NCBI GenBank assembly: GCA_049698775.1
Contig: JBAVYM010000016.1
Coordinates: forward strand, 1-64,000
Length of the DNA stretch: 64,000 nucleotides
Direction: 5' to 3'
From: REEB76 sp049698775
GTDB lineage: Bacteria; Pseudomonadota; Gammaproteobacteria; Natronospirales; REEB76
The translations under genes were made by a program, and so were the position numbers. The notes beneath the pieces were generated by a model. It did no database searches and was not told the origin of the DNA. It saw nothing but the letters and a program-made list of their open reading frames with translations. Below are positions 18,578 to 28,055 of this stretch, in pieces. Positions within the stretch are counted from its first letter, which is position 1; every line of letters starts with the position of its first letter.

Positions 18578-19411
18578 CTAACATCCGGCCCGCACCGCAG
18601 CCGCAATCTTGAGGGCTTGTACGGTCGGCCCCACGTCGTGGGCGCGGATGATTTGCGCGCCGTTCAGCACCGCAATCACAGCCGCTGCCACGCTGCCATG
18701 CAGCCTTTGATTCGGTGGCAGATTGCCTGACAGTGTGCCTATGGACGATTTTCGCGACAGGCCGATCAGCAGCGGCCGACCCAGGGATCCGAATTCCCGC
18801 AGCTCCCGCAACAAGACGAGGTTATGCTCCAGCGTCTTGCCGAACCCGAACCCAGGATCAACCACTATGCGTGCCGCAGGAATTCCGCCGGCTTCGCAAA
18901 CCTGGATGCGATCTTGCAGAAACTGTTTTACTTCTGTGACCACATTTTCATAATGCGGATTGTGCTGCATGCTGCGCGGCTCTCCCTGCATGTGCATGAG
19001 GCAGACCGTCATTGCGCAATCGCGTACCGCTTCCAGCGCGCCCGGAAGACGCAGCGCATAGACGTCATTGACCATGATCGCACCGGCGCGCACGGCCTCG
19101 CGCATGACTTCGGGTTTGCTGGTATCAATGGAAAGCGGCACGTCGGTTTCATGCGCCAGGCGTTCGATGAGTGGAATGACGCGCTCCAGTTCCTGCTGCG
19201 CACCGACTGCCTTTGCGCCGGGCCGGGTGGACTCGCCGCCGATGTCGAGGATCGCCGCGCCCTCCCCGACCATGAGGTGCGCCTGGCGCAGGGCCGCATC
19301 AAAATCGGTGTAGGCGCCGCCGTCGGAAAATGAATCTGGCGTGCGGTTCAGCACGCCCATGACCTTCGGCTGTGACAGATCCAGCACCTGCTTGCCCAGT
19401 TGCAGTTGCAC
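18578..19411 (-). CDS. folP: Dihydropteroate synthase
   Basis: A 277-residue folate-pathway enzyme that joins p-aminobenzoate to the pterin diphosphate; the family is the sulfonamide target. Pterin-site motifs are present: VMGVLNRTPDSFSDGG, DIGGESTRPGA, and the later DPGFGFGKT and GLSRKS. The first motif has Arg where most FolP1 proteins have Val (NVTPDSFSDGG). A terminator separates it from ftsH. Confidence 0.95.
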   Translation of the reverse strand: MQLQLGKQVLDLSQPKVMGVLNRTPDSFSDGGAYTDFDAALRQAHLMVGEGAAILDIGGESTRPGAKAVGAQQELERVIPLIERLAHETDVPLSIDTSKPEVMREAVRAGAIMVNDVYALRLPGALEAVRDCAMTVCLMHMQGEPRSMQHNPHYENVVTEVKQFLQDRIQVCEAGGIPAARIVVDPGFGFGKTLEHNLVLLRELREFGSLGRPLLIGLSRKSSIGTLSGNLPPNQRLHGSVAAAVIAVLNGAQIIRAHDVGPTVQALKIAAAVRAGC

Positions 19412-19447
19412 AGATTACCCCCGGCTCACGACGATTCGCCAATAGAA

Positions 19448-19471
19448 AAGCCGGCGCACAAGCGCCGGCTT
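19448..19471 (-). terminator. Terminator downstream of ftsH
   Basis: A ten-base perfect stem, AAGCCGGCGC with GCGCCGGCTT, encloses a four-base loop. On the minus strand it is followed by TTCTATT. It lies between the ftsH stop and the folP start and probably ends or attenuates the rlmE-ftsH transcript. Confidence 0.75.
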
Positions 19472-19489
19472 GATTGCACCGAATTCCCC

Positions 19490-21445
19490 TCAGTGCTGGT
19501 TTGCGTGTCCACCGCTTTTGGCGGTCGTGGCAGGGGCAGGTGTGATTGCAGGCGCCGGCACTGCGGTGCCGCGTACCGTTTCCGGTTGCCCGCCCCGGTC
19601 ATCGTCATCCCAGCCCTTCGGAGGTCCGGGCTGCTTGCCGTTCATGATGGCGTCAATTTGCTCGGAATCTATGGTCTCGTACTTCATGAGCGCTTCGGCC
19701 ATGGTGTGCAGCTTCTGCATATTGTCCTGCAGTAATTGTCTGGCGCGCTGGTAATTGCGGTCTATGAGCGTACGTACTTCCGTGTCAATGGTGTTCTGGG
19801 TATCACCGGAGATGTTCTTGTGGCGTGTCACCGAATGGCCCAGGAAGACCTCGCCTTCTTCCTCCTCATAGCTGAGCGGCCCGAGTTTTTCCGACAGACC
19901 CCACTTGGTGACCATATTGCGGGCAATCTGGGTGGCACGCTCGATGTCGTTGGCGGCGCCGGTAGTCACGCATTCCGCACCAAAAATTATTTCTTCCGCC
20001 ACGCGGCCACCGAATAGGCTCGACAACTGGCTTTCCAGGCGGCGCTTGCTGTAACTGTAGCGGTCTTCCTCCGGCAGGAACATGGTGATGCCGAGCGCCC
20101 GGCCGCGCGGAATGATGCTGACCTTGTAAACCGGATCGTGGTCCGGCACCAATCGGCCGACGATGGCGTGACCGGATTCGTGGAACGCGGTCAAATGCTT
20201 CTCATCCTCGCTCATCACCATGGAACGGCGCTCCGCGCCCATCATGATCTTGTCCTTGGCTTTCTCAAACTCCTCCATGCTCACGGTGCGCTTATTGACG
20301 CGCGCCGCGAACAAGGCAGCTTCGTTCACCAGGTTCGCGAGGTCCGCGCCGGAGAATCCGGGTGTGCCGCGCGCGATGATCGCCGGCTTCACGTCATCCG
20401 CGATGGGCACCTTGCGCATGTGAACTTTCAGAATCTGCTCACGGCCGCGCACATCGGGCAGCAGCACCACTACCTGGCGGTCAAAGCGGCCCGGACGCAG
20501 CAAGGCCGGGTCCAGTACGTCCGGACGGTTAGTGGCGGCAATCACGATCACGCCTTCGCTGCCCTCGAAACCGTCCATTTCCACCAGCAACTGATTCAGT
20601 GTCTGCTCGCGCTCGTCGTGACCGCCGCCCAGGCCCGCGCCACGATGCCGGCCCACGGCGTCAATTTCGTCTATGAATATGATGCAGGGTGCATGTTTCT
20701 TGGCCTGCTCGAACATGTCGCGCACCCGGCTCGCGCCCACGCCCACGAACATTTCCACGAAGTCCGAGCCGGAAATCGAGAAGAACGGCACCTTGGCCTC
20801 GCCGGCAATGGCCTTGGCGAGCAAGGTCTTACCGGTACCCGGCGAGCCCACCATCAGCACGCCACGTGGAATACGGCCGCCCAGTTTCTGGAACTTGCCG
20901 GGATCGCGCAGGAATTCCACCAGCTCCGCGACTTCTTCCTTGGCTTCCTCGACGCCGGCCACATCGCTGAAGTTGATCTTCACCTGATCCTCACCCAGCA
21001 TGCGCGCGCGGCTCTTGCCGAAGGACATGGCGCCGCGACCGCCGGCACCGCCGGACATCTGGCGCATGAAGTAAATCCACACGCCGATCAAGAGCAGCAT
21101 CGGTGCCCAGGAAATCAGCATTTGCAGCAGCCAGGAAGTTTGCTCGGGCGGCTTGGCCTCGATTTTCACGTTGGTGTTGTTCTTGCGCAGGCTGTCCACC
21201 AACGGAGTGAAATCCGTGGTCAATGGACTGTAGGTGGCGAATTTCTCGCCCGAGGACAGGGTGCCATTAATGTTGCGGCCATCAAACGTGATACTGGTGA
21301 TGCCACCCTCCTGCACGTCCGTAAGGAAGGCGGAATAGGCAATGGACTGGGTCTTGCTGCTGCTGGAGGTGAAGCTGTTGAAAACCGCCAGCAACACCAC
21401 CGCAATCAGGATCCAGATGAGCAAGGTTTTAAGAAAATCGTTCAA
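19490..21445 (-). CDS. ftsH: ATP-dependent zinc metalloprotease FtsH
   Basis: About 651 residues from a TTG start at 21445 (NDFLKTLLIWIL), which matches family N-termini and has AGGG eight bases before it. A GTG 11 codons upstream is the alternative. Two N-terminal helices anchor it in the inner membrane. The AAA domain has Walker A GSPGTGKT (residues 200-207) and Walker B CIIFIDEIDAVG. The zinc site is HESGH (422-426). It degrades misfolded membrane proteins and regulators. rlmE lies just upstream, the standard pairing. Confidence 0.95.
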   Translation of the reverse strand: MNDFLKTLLIWILIAVVLLAVFNSFTSSSSKTQSIAYSAFLTDVQEGGITSITFDGRNINGTLSSGEKFATYSPLTTDFTPLVDSLRKNNTNVKIEAKPPEQTSWLLQMLISWAPMLLLIGVWIYFMRQMSGGAGGRGAMSFGKSRARMLGEDQVKINFSDVAGVEEAKEEVAELVEFLRDPGKFQKLGGRIPRGVLMVGSPGTGKTLLAKAIAGEAKVPFFSISGSDFVEMFVGVGASRVRDMFEQAKKHAPCIIFIDEIDAVGRHRGAGLGGGHDEREQTLNQLLVEMDGFEGSEGVIVIAATNRPDVLDPALLRPGRFDRQVVVLLPDVRGREQILKVHMRKVPIADDVKPAIIARGTPGFSGADLANLVNEAALFAARVNKRTVSMEEFEKAKDKIMMGAERRSMVMSEDEKHLTAFHESGHAIVGRLVPDHDPVYKVSIIPRGRALGITMFLPEEDRYSYSKRRLESQLSSLFGGRVAEEIIFGAECVTTGAANDIERATQIARNMVTKWGLSEKLGPLSYEEEEGEVFLGHSVTRHKNISGDTQNTIDTEVRTLIDRNYQRARQLLQDNMQKLHTMAEALMKYETIDSEQIDAIMNGKQPGPPKGWDDDDRGGQPETVRGTAVPAPAITPAPATTAKSGGHANQH

Positions 21446-21511
21446 AATCAGATCCCTCGCGAGCAGCGCCGCTTCCACGCCACGCTTTATTCTAACATTT
21501 AGTAGACCGCC

Positions 21512-22135
21512 CTACGCCCGCAGATGTTTCGCCAGCAAATAGAGTTCGCGACTGCGGGGCCTTGAAGCACCCGGTTTGCGGGTGGCAACGCTTCGAAAGC
21601 GGCGACGCAACTCCTGCAAATAGGCGGCAAACCCCACACCCTGGAACACCTTCACCAGGAACGCGCCCTGGGGCGCCAGCACCGGCAAGGCAAATGCCAG
21701 CGCCAGCTCCGCCAGATACATCGCGCGCGGCTGGTCAATGGCCTCTTCCCCGCTGATATTGGGGGCCATGTCCGACAAAACAAGGTCCGCGGCATGGCCC
21801 TTCAGCCGGGCCTGGAGCTCCGCCAACACCGGCTCCTCGGTGAAATCGCCCTGGATAATATCAACCCCAGCCAGGGGATCCATGGACAGGATGTCCAGGG
21901 CCACCAGCGTGCCGCGGCCGGCCTGGATTTTCGCCGCGTACTGGCTCCAGCCGCCGGGTGCAGCGCCCAAATCCACGATGGTCATGCCGGGTTTGATGAG
22001 CTTGTCGCGCTGCTGAATTTCCTCCAGCTTGAACACCGCGCGCGAACGCCAGCCTTCTTGCCGGGCACGTTTCACGTAGACATCGGAAAAATGTTCGGCC
22101 AGCCAGCGGGCGCTGCTCTTGGTGCGTTTCGGCAT
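21512..22135 (-). CDS. rlmE: 23S rRNA (uridine-2'-O-)-methyltransferase
   Basis: A 207-residue FtsJ/RrmJ-family enzyme that methylates U2552 in the ribosomal A-site region. The SAM-binding DLGAAPGGWSQ, the catalytic Asp in LVLSDMAPNISG and the Lys in GAFLVKVFQG are present, with the upstream Lys in SRAVFKLEEI. It is paired with ftsH downstream. The YhbY-type gene often found between greA and rlmE in other genomes is missing here. Confidence 0.95.
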   Translation of the reverse strand: MPKRTKSSARWLAEHFSDVYVKRARQEGWRSRAVFKLEEIQQRDKLIKPGMTIVDLGAAPGGWSQYAAKIQAGRGTLVALDILSMDPLAGVDIIQGDFTEEPVLAELQARLKGHAADLVLSDMAPNISGEEAIDQPRAMYLAELALAFALPVLAPQGAFLVKVFQGVGFAAYLQELRRRFRSVATRKPGASRPRSRELYLLAKHLRA

Positions 22136-22165
22136 GGGCGGCGTATCAATCCATCCAGTGCGCGC

Positions 22166-22642
22166 TTATTCGTAGCGCACTTCGATGATCTCCAACTGCC
22201 GTTCGCCGGCCGGCGTCTTGACCACTGCCACATCACCTTCTTGTTTGCCAATCAGCGCGCGCGCCATGGGTGAGTTCACGGAGATGCGGCTGGCTTTGAT
22301 GTCTGCTTCATCCTCACCCACGATCTGATAAGTGGATTCGTTGCCGCTGTCTTCATCCGCGAGCACCACGGTGGCACCGAAAACCACCTTGCCATTGGCA
22401 TTGATCCGAGTGACATCAATGACTTCCGCATTGGCCAGCTTGGATTCCAGTTCCAAGATACGACCCTCGGCAAAACTCTGCTGTTCGCGCGCTGCGTGAT
22501 ATTCAGCGTTCTCGCTCAGATCCCCGTGTGCGCGCGCCTCGGCGATGGCCTTGATGATGCGCGGCCGGTCTTCGCTCTTCAAACGCTTGAGTTCCTCGCG
22601 CAGACGTTCGGCGCCGCGCACGGTCATCGGTGTCTTGGCCAT
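22166..22642 (-). CDS. greA: Transcription elongation factor GreA
   Basis: A 158-residue coiled-coil factor that reactivates backtracked RNA polymerase by stimulating transcript cleavage. The N-terminal hairpin holds the acidic tip region LSENAEYHAAREQQSF, and the C-terminal FKBP-like domain includes SPMARALIGKQEGD. Its ATG shares one base with the carB stop (TGATG). Confidence 0.96.
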   Translation of the reverse strand: MAKTPMTVRGAERLREELKRLKSEDRPRIIKAIAEARAHGDLSENAEYHAAREQQSFAEGRILELESKLANAEVIDVTRINANGKVVFGATVVLADEDSGNESTYQIVGEDEADIKASRISVNSPMARALIGKQEGDVAVVKTPAGERQLEIIEVRYE

Positions 22643-25600
22643 CAGGCAAGCTCCCGGTGCAGATCCTGTAGTTTATTGACACCGGCGGAATCAATGTAAT
22701 CCAGCGCAATCACCGTGGCCTTGGCGGCGGCGATGGTGGTGTAGTACGTGATCTTGTGCGATACCGCTTCGCGCCGGATCGAATAGGATTCCAACACGGC
22801 TTGTTTGCCTTCCGTGGTGTTCACGATGAGGCTCACTTCCTCATTCTTGATCAGGTCCACCACGTGCGGTTGACCCTCGCGCACCTTGTTTATGTGCTCG
22901 CACGCGACGCCCGCCGCTTCCAGCGCGGCTGCGGTACCGTGCGTGGCCACCAACTTGAATCCGCGTTGCACCAAAGCCCGCGCCAGACTCACGGCCGCCG
23001 GCTTGTCCTGGTTGCGCACCGAGAGCAGCGCCTTGCCACCGGTGGGAATGATGATGCCGGACGCGAATTGCGCCTTGGCATAGGCTTCGCCGAAACTGCG
23101 GCCGGTGCCCATGACCTCACCGGTGGATTTCATTTCCGGACCGAGGATCGGATCCACGCCGCGGAACTTGATGAACGGGAATACCGATTCCTTGACCGAA
23201 AAATACCGCGGTATCGGAATCGCATCGAGGTTCTGCTTTTTCAAGGTTCTTCCCACCATGCAGCGCGCGGCTACTTTAGCCAGAGGCACACCCACGGCCT
23301 TGGAGACGAAGGGCACGGTACGTGACGCACGCGGGTTCACTTCCAATATATGAAGCCGGTCGCCCTGGATCGCAAACTGGATGTTCATCAGGCCTACCAC
23401 CTTGAGGGCCAACGCTAACTGCCGGGTTTGCTGGCGGATGCGCTGCTGCATGTCCGCGGTGAGGGTATTGGGCGGCAACGAACAACCGGAATCACCGGAG
23501 TGGATGCCGGCCTGCTCGATGTGTTCCATGATGCCGGCGATGAGCACGTCCTTGCCGTCCGAAAGCGCATCCACATCCACTTCAATGGCATCCTCCAGGA
23601 ACCGGTCCATGAGCACCGGCGAGGCATTGGATACTTTTACGGCATTGCGGATGTAGCCCAGCAGGTCTTCTTCGCCGAACACCACTTCCATGGCGCGGCC
23701 GCCCAGCACATAGGAAGGCCGCACCATCAGAGGAAAGCCCACTTCCCGCGCCAGCGCCACCGCCTCGTGTTCGTTGTGGGCGCTACGCGCCGGCGGTTGC
23801 AGCAGTCCGAGCCGGTCCACCAACTTGGAAAAACGTTCGCGGTCCTCGGCCAGATCAATGGAATCCGGCGAGGTGCCGATGATGGGCGCGCCCGCGGCTT
23901 CGAGTGCGCGTGCCAGCTTCAACGGCGTCTGGCCGCCAAATTGCACAATTACGCCGTTGGGTTTTTCCAAATCAATAATTTCCATTACGTCTTCGAAGGT
24001 CAGTGGTTCGAAGTACAGGCGGTCCGAAGTGTCGTAATCGGTGGATACGGTTTCGGGGTTGCAATTGACCATGATGGTCTCGTAACCGTCCTCGCGCAGC
24101 GCCAGCGCCGCGTGTACGCAGCAGTAGTCAAACTCGATGCCCTGGCCGATGCGATTGGGTCCGCCGCCAAGCACCATGATCTTGTCACGCGCGGTCGGTT
24201 CGGCTTCGCATTCTTCTTCGTAGGTGGAGTACATGTACGCCGTCGTGGAGGCGAACTCGGCGGCGCAGGAATCCACGCGCTTATACACCGGCCGGATGCC
24301 GTGTTTGACGCGCAGCGCGCGAATTTCTGCCTCCTCACATTGCAGCACGGCCGCCAAGCGACTGTCGGAAAACCCCTTGCGTTTGAGCGTGCGCAGACGG
24401 CTTGCATTCAGGTTTTTGAAGCCGCCAGCACCGACTGCACTTTCCTCTTTCACCAAGTCTTCAATCTGGGCCAGAAACCAGGGATCAATACGGGTAAGTG
24501 TGCCGATTTCCTGCATCGTCAGTCCGGCGCGGAACGCATCGGCCACATACCAGAGACGATCCGGACCTGGCGCACGCAGTTCGAGACGCAAACTATCCAT
24601 GGCGTTCGGCGCATTGAAATCCATCAGCTTCTCGTTCAGGCCGTCACTGCCGGTTTCCAGACTGCGCAGGGCCTTTTGCAGGGATTCCTGGAACGTGCGC
24701 CCGATGGCCATGACCTCGCCCACGGATTTCATCTGGGTGGTGAGCCGGGGTTCGGCCTGCGGGAATTTCTCGAAAGTGAAGCGCGGGATCTTGGTGACCA
24801 CGTAATCAATGCTCGGCTCGAACGATGCCGGCGTGGCGCCGCCGGTGATTTCGTTCCGGAGTTCGTCCAGCGTGTAGCCAACCGCGAGCTTTGCCGCAAC
24901 TTTCGCGATGGGAAACCCGGTAGCCTTCGACGCCAATGCCGAGGAACGCGACACGCGCGGATTCATCTCGATGACCAACAGCCGGCCGTCGTCTGGATTC
25001 ACGGCGAACTGTACGTTGGAACCACCAGTCTCCACGCCGACCTTGCGCAACACCGCAAGCGAGGCGTCGCGCATGATCTGATATTCCTTGTCGGTCAAAG
25101 TCTGGGCCGGCGCCACGGTGATGGAGTCGCCGGTGTGCACACCCATGGGATCCAGGTTCTCGATGGAGCACACGATGATGCAGTTATCCTTCTTGTCGCG
25201 CACCACCTCCATCTCGAATTCCTTCCAGCCGAGCACCGATTCCTCAATCAGCAGCTCGTTGGTGGGAGAAAGATCGAGTCCCAGCTCACAGATTTCCACA
25301 AACTCGTCGCGGTTGTAAGCGATGCCGCCGCCCGAGCCGCCAAGCGTGAACGAGGGCCGGATGATGGTGGGATAGCCGATCTCGGCCTGCACCGCGAGCG
25401 CTTCCTCCAGATTGTGAGCCAGACCGGCACGCGGTGTGGCGAGCCCGATATCCTGCATGGCACGGCGGAACAGATCCCGATCCTCGGCCATGTCAATCGC
25501 CTCGCGCGAAGCGCCGATCATCTCCACTTGGTATTTCGCCAGCACGCCTTCACGCACCAGGTCCAGGGCGCAGTTCAAGGCTGTCTGACCGCCCATGGTG

Positions 25601-25863
25601 GGCAGCAGCGCATCGGGACGTTCCTTTTCGATGATGCGCTCCACCGTGCGCCAGTGAATCGGCTCGATGTACACGGCGTCGGCGGTTTCAGGATCGGTCA
25701 TGATGGTGGCGGGATTGGAATTCACCAGCACCACCCGGAACCCTTCCTGCAGCAGCGCCTTGCACGCCTGGGCGCCGGCATAATCGAACTCGCAGGCCTG
25801 GCCGATGACGATGGGGCCGGCGCCGATAATCAGGATGGTTTTCAGGTCGGTGCGCTTGGGCAT
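22642..25863 (-). CDS. carB: Carbamoyl-phosphate synthase large subunit
   Basis: About 1073 residues from the ATG at 25863 (MPKRTDLKTILIIGAGPIVIGQ). The longer frame to 25935 has no family support. It makes carbamoyl phosphate from bicarbonate, ATP and ammonia for pyrimidines and arginine. Two homologous ATP-grasp halves are visible, starting at GAGPIVIGQ and GGGPNRIGQ. A C-terminal MGS-like allosteric domain follows. It lies 93 bases downstream of carA. Confidence 0.97.
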   Translation of the reverse strand: MPKRTDLKTILIIGAGPIVIGQACEFDYAGAQACKALLQEGFRVVLVNSNPATIMTDPETADAVYIEPIHWRTVERIIEKERPDALLPTMGGQTALNCALDLVREGVLAKYQVEMIGASREAIDMAEDRDLFRRAMQDIGLATPRAGLAHNLEEALAVQAEIGYPTIIRPSFTLGGSGGGIAYNRDEFVEICELGLDLSPTNELLIEESVLGWKEFEMEVVRDKKDNCIIVCSIENLDPMGVHTGDSITVAPAQTLTDKEYQIMRDASLAVLRKVGVETGGSNVQFAVNPDDGRLLVIEMNPRVSRSSALASKATGFPIAKVAAKLAVGYTLDELRNEITGGATPASFEPSIDYVVTKIPRFTFEKFPQAEPRLTTQMKSVGEVMAIGRTFQESLQKALRSLETGSDGLNEKLMDFNAPNAMDSLRLELRAPGPDRLWYVADAFRAGLTMQEIGTLTRIDPWFLAQIEDLVKEESAVGAGGFKNLNASRLRTLKRKGFSDSRLAAVLQCEEAEIRALRVKHGIRPVYKRVDSCAAEFASTTAYMYSTYEEECEAEPTARDKIMVLGGGPNRIGQGIEFDYCCVHAALALREDGYETIMVNCNPETVSTDYDTSDRLYFEPLTFEDVMEIIDLEKPNGVIVQFGGQTPLKLARALEAAGAPIIGTSPDSIDLAEDRERFSKLVDRLGLLQPPARSAHNEHEAVALAREVGFPLMVRPSYVLGGRAMEVVFGEEDLLGYIRNAVKVSNASPVLMDRFLEDAIEVDVDALSDGKDVLIAGIMEHIEQAGIHSGDSGCSLPPNTLTADMQQRIRQQTRQLALALKVVGLMNIQFAIQGDRLHILEVNPRASRTVPFVSKAVGVPLAKVAARCMVGRTLKKQNLDAIPIPRYFSVKESVFPFIKFRGVDPILGPEMKSTGEVMGTGRSFGEAYAKAQFASGIIIPTGGKALLSVRNQDKPAAVSLARALVQRGFKLVATHGTAAALEAAGVACEHINKVREGQPHVVDLIKNEEVSLIVNTTEGKQAVLESYSIRREAVSHKITYYTTIAAAKATVIALDYIDSAGVNKLQDLHRELA

Positions 25864-25956
25864 GATGGCATCACAGGGTCCGTGCGATTTGAGGCGCGTG
25901 TTTGCCAACGCGGCGCGCCGGGCGGCGCGTTGCAATGATTATCTTCTCATACATGC

Positions 25957-27120
25957 TTAACCGGCAGCCGCGATGCTGATCCGTTCATTGCGCGCCACCA
26001 TGGCGCGCACGAACCTTTTAAATAGTGGTTTTACATCATGCGGTCCTGGACTTGCTTCCGGATGGCCCTGGAAACTGAAAGCTTCGCAGTCGGTGCGCTC
26101 CATGCCCTGCAGGGTGCCATCAAATAACGAACGATGGGTGGCACGCAGCGTGGCCGGCAGGCTTTTCTCGTCCACCGCGAAGCCGTGGTTCTGGCTCGAA
26201 ATCATGACGCGGCCGGAATCCAGATCAATCACCGGATGGTTGGCGCCGTGATGGCCGAACTTCATCTTGATGGTGCGGGCACCACTCGCCAGCCCGAGCA
26301 ATTGATGGCCAAGACAGATGCCGAAAATCGGGATGCCGGTGTTGAGGAATTCCCGCATGGCGGTAATGGCGTAATCGCAAGCTTCCGGATCGCCCGGGCC
26401 GTTGGAGAAAAACAGGCCGTCCGGTTTCAGCGCCAGCGCCTCTTTTGCGGAAAGCGTCGCCGGCACCACGGTCACGCGGCAATCATGATCCACGAGAATA
26501 CGCAGAATGTTGCGCTTGGTGCCGTAGTCATAAGCCACCACATGGAAGCGGCCGCCCTTCACCACCGGGCTTGAATTGCCGGCCAGCGTCCAGAGCCCTT
26601 CGTTCCATGAATACGCTTTCCGGGTCGTAACTACCTTGGCAAGATCCATGCCCTTGAGTCCGGGAAACGCGCGTGCCTGATTGAGTGCCTCCGTCGTATC
26701 CGCTGAGGCACGCGCCAGGATGCAGCCATTCTGGGCGCCTTTCTGCTGCAACAAACGCGTGAGCTTGCGCGTGTCAATTCCGGCGATGGCGACAATCTGT
26801 TCGCGTTGTAAATACGCATCCAGGGATTCCGTTGCACGCCAACTGCTGGCGCGCAGCGGCAGATCACGGATGATGAGACCGGCGGCCATGACCTGCGCGG
26901 ATTCACAATCCCCGGGATTGGCGCCGGTATTGCCGATGTGCGGATAGGTGAGTGTGACGAGTTGCTTGCAATAAGACGGATCGGTGAGGATTTCCTGATA
27001 ACCCGTCATGGCGGTATTGAACACCACCTCGCCGATCGCCGTACCGGAAACACCAATGGAAATACCTCGGAAAATCGTACCGTCCTCGAGCGCCAGGATG
27101 GCCGCTTGTTCCAAAGACAT
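25957..27120 (-). CDS. carA: Carbamoyl-phosphate synthase small subunit
   Basis: A 387-residue glutaminase that supplies ammonia to CarB. The class I amidotransferase nucleophile is in FGICLGHQLLG and the catalytic His is in FQGHPEASPGPHD. The ATG at 27120 has a strong AGGAGGA site just before it. A 125-base gap separates it from dapB, so it may have its own promoter, but I see no clear operator. Confidence 0.97.
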   Translation of the reverse strand: MSLEQAAILALEDGTIFRGISIGVSGTAIGEVVFNTAMTGYQEILTDPSYCKQLVTLTYPHIGNTGANPGDCESAQVMAAGLIIRDLPLRASSWRATESLDAYLQREQIVAIAGIDTRKLTRLLQQKGAQNGCILARASADTTEALNQARAFPGLKGMDLAKVVTTRKAYSWNEGLWTLAGNSSPVVKGGRFHVVAYDYGTKRNILRILVDHDCRVTVVPATLSAKEALALKPDGLFFSNGPGDPEACDYAITAMREFLNTGIPIFGICLGHQLLGLASGARTIKMKFGHHGANHPVIDLDSGRVMISSQNHGFAVDEKSLPATLRATHRSLFDGTLQGMERTDCEAFSFQGHPEASPGPHDVKPLFKRFVRAMVARNERISIAAAG

Positions 27121-27245
27121 TTCCTCCTCAAGCGCGCGGCAGGAAGGCTTGATGCCCTCTCCGCCGGATTCCCGCGATAGGCACGGGTGGCAAAAACTGG
27201 GCGAAGTTTAATGGAAGACGGGCGGTGCGTCCACGTTGCGCGGGG

Positions 27246-28055
27246 TCATAGCGCAGGCAAGCCCAACACATCCGCCATAGCGTACAGCCCCGGCGGCTGC
27301 CGGGAAATCCAGCGCGCCGCCGCCAGCGCGCCCAGCGCAAACGCCTCGCGCTTATGGGCATGGTGCGTTAATTCCAAGCTTTCCACGCTGCTTTCGAACA
27401 CCACGCCATGATCGCCTACCACTTCGTCACGGCGCACCGACGTGAAACCGATGCTGCCGGGCCGGCGTGGTTCTGTGTGCCCCGCACGCGTGTACACCGC
27501 GTGCTTCTCCAGCGAAACACCGCGTGCGGCGGCAACCGCCTCGCCCAGGGCCGTCGCGGTACCGGATGGCGCATCCTGCTTGTGCCGGTGATGCACATCG
27601 GTGATCTCAACTCGGTAATCCGCACTCAACGCCCTCGCCGCGATACCCGTCAAACGCTGCAATAAAGTTGCGCCCAGACTCATATTTGGCGCCACCAGCA
27701 AGGCGATATCGTGGCTTGCGGCACGGATATTGCCCATCAACTCCACACTGAAACCAGTGACGCCGATAACCAAGGGTTTGCCAATCCCGCGGCAAACATC
27801 AACGGCTTGGGCTGTGGCCTGCGAGGTGGAAAAATCCACCAGCACATCGCTCACCGTCAGCGCATAGTGCAAATCCGCGCTGTAATGCGTTTTGCCCACC
27901 GCCTGTCCCACAAGCGAACTGTCTAGGCTGACCAGCGCCGCGCTGATATACACACCTGGATAGTCACCGGCAGTTTCCATGATGACACGCCCCATGCGGC
28001 CAGCCGCGCCAAGCAAAGCGATTCGGACGTTCGAATGCTCTTGTATGTCGTTCAT
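27246..28055 (-). CDS. dapB: 4-hydroxy-tetrahydrodipicolinate reductase
   Basis: A 269-residue NAD(P)H-dependent enzyme of lysine and diaminopimelate synthesis. The nucleotide-binding LLGAAGRMGR is near the N-terminus. The substrate loop VEITDVHHRHKQDAPSGTA carries the catalytic His and Lys. Its ATG overlaps the dnaJ stop by four bases, so it is coupled to the heat-shock operon. The dnaJ-dapB-carAB order is common in gammaproteobacteria. Confidence 0.97.
   Translation of the reverse strand: MNDIQEHSNVRIALLGAAGRMGRVIMETAGDYPGVYISAALVSLDSSLVGQAVGKTHYSADLHYALTVSDVLVDFSTSQATAQAVDVCRGIGKPLVIGVTGFSVELMGNIRAASHDIALLVAPNMSLGATLLQRLTGIAARALSADYRVEITDVHHRHKQDAPSGTATALGEAVAAARGVSLEKHAVYTRAGHTEPRRPGSIGFTSVRRDEVVGDHGVVFESSVESLELTHHAHKREAFALGALAAARWISRQPPGLYAMADVLGLPAL

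Noticed and set aside
23428..25938. 836-codon open frame on the plus strand
   Set aside because: Antisense to carB, which is certain from its motifs. The reverse translation has no domain.
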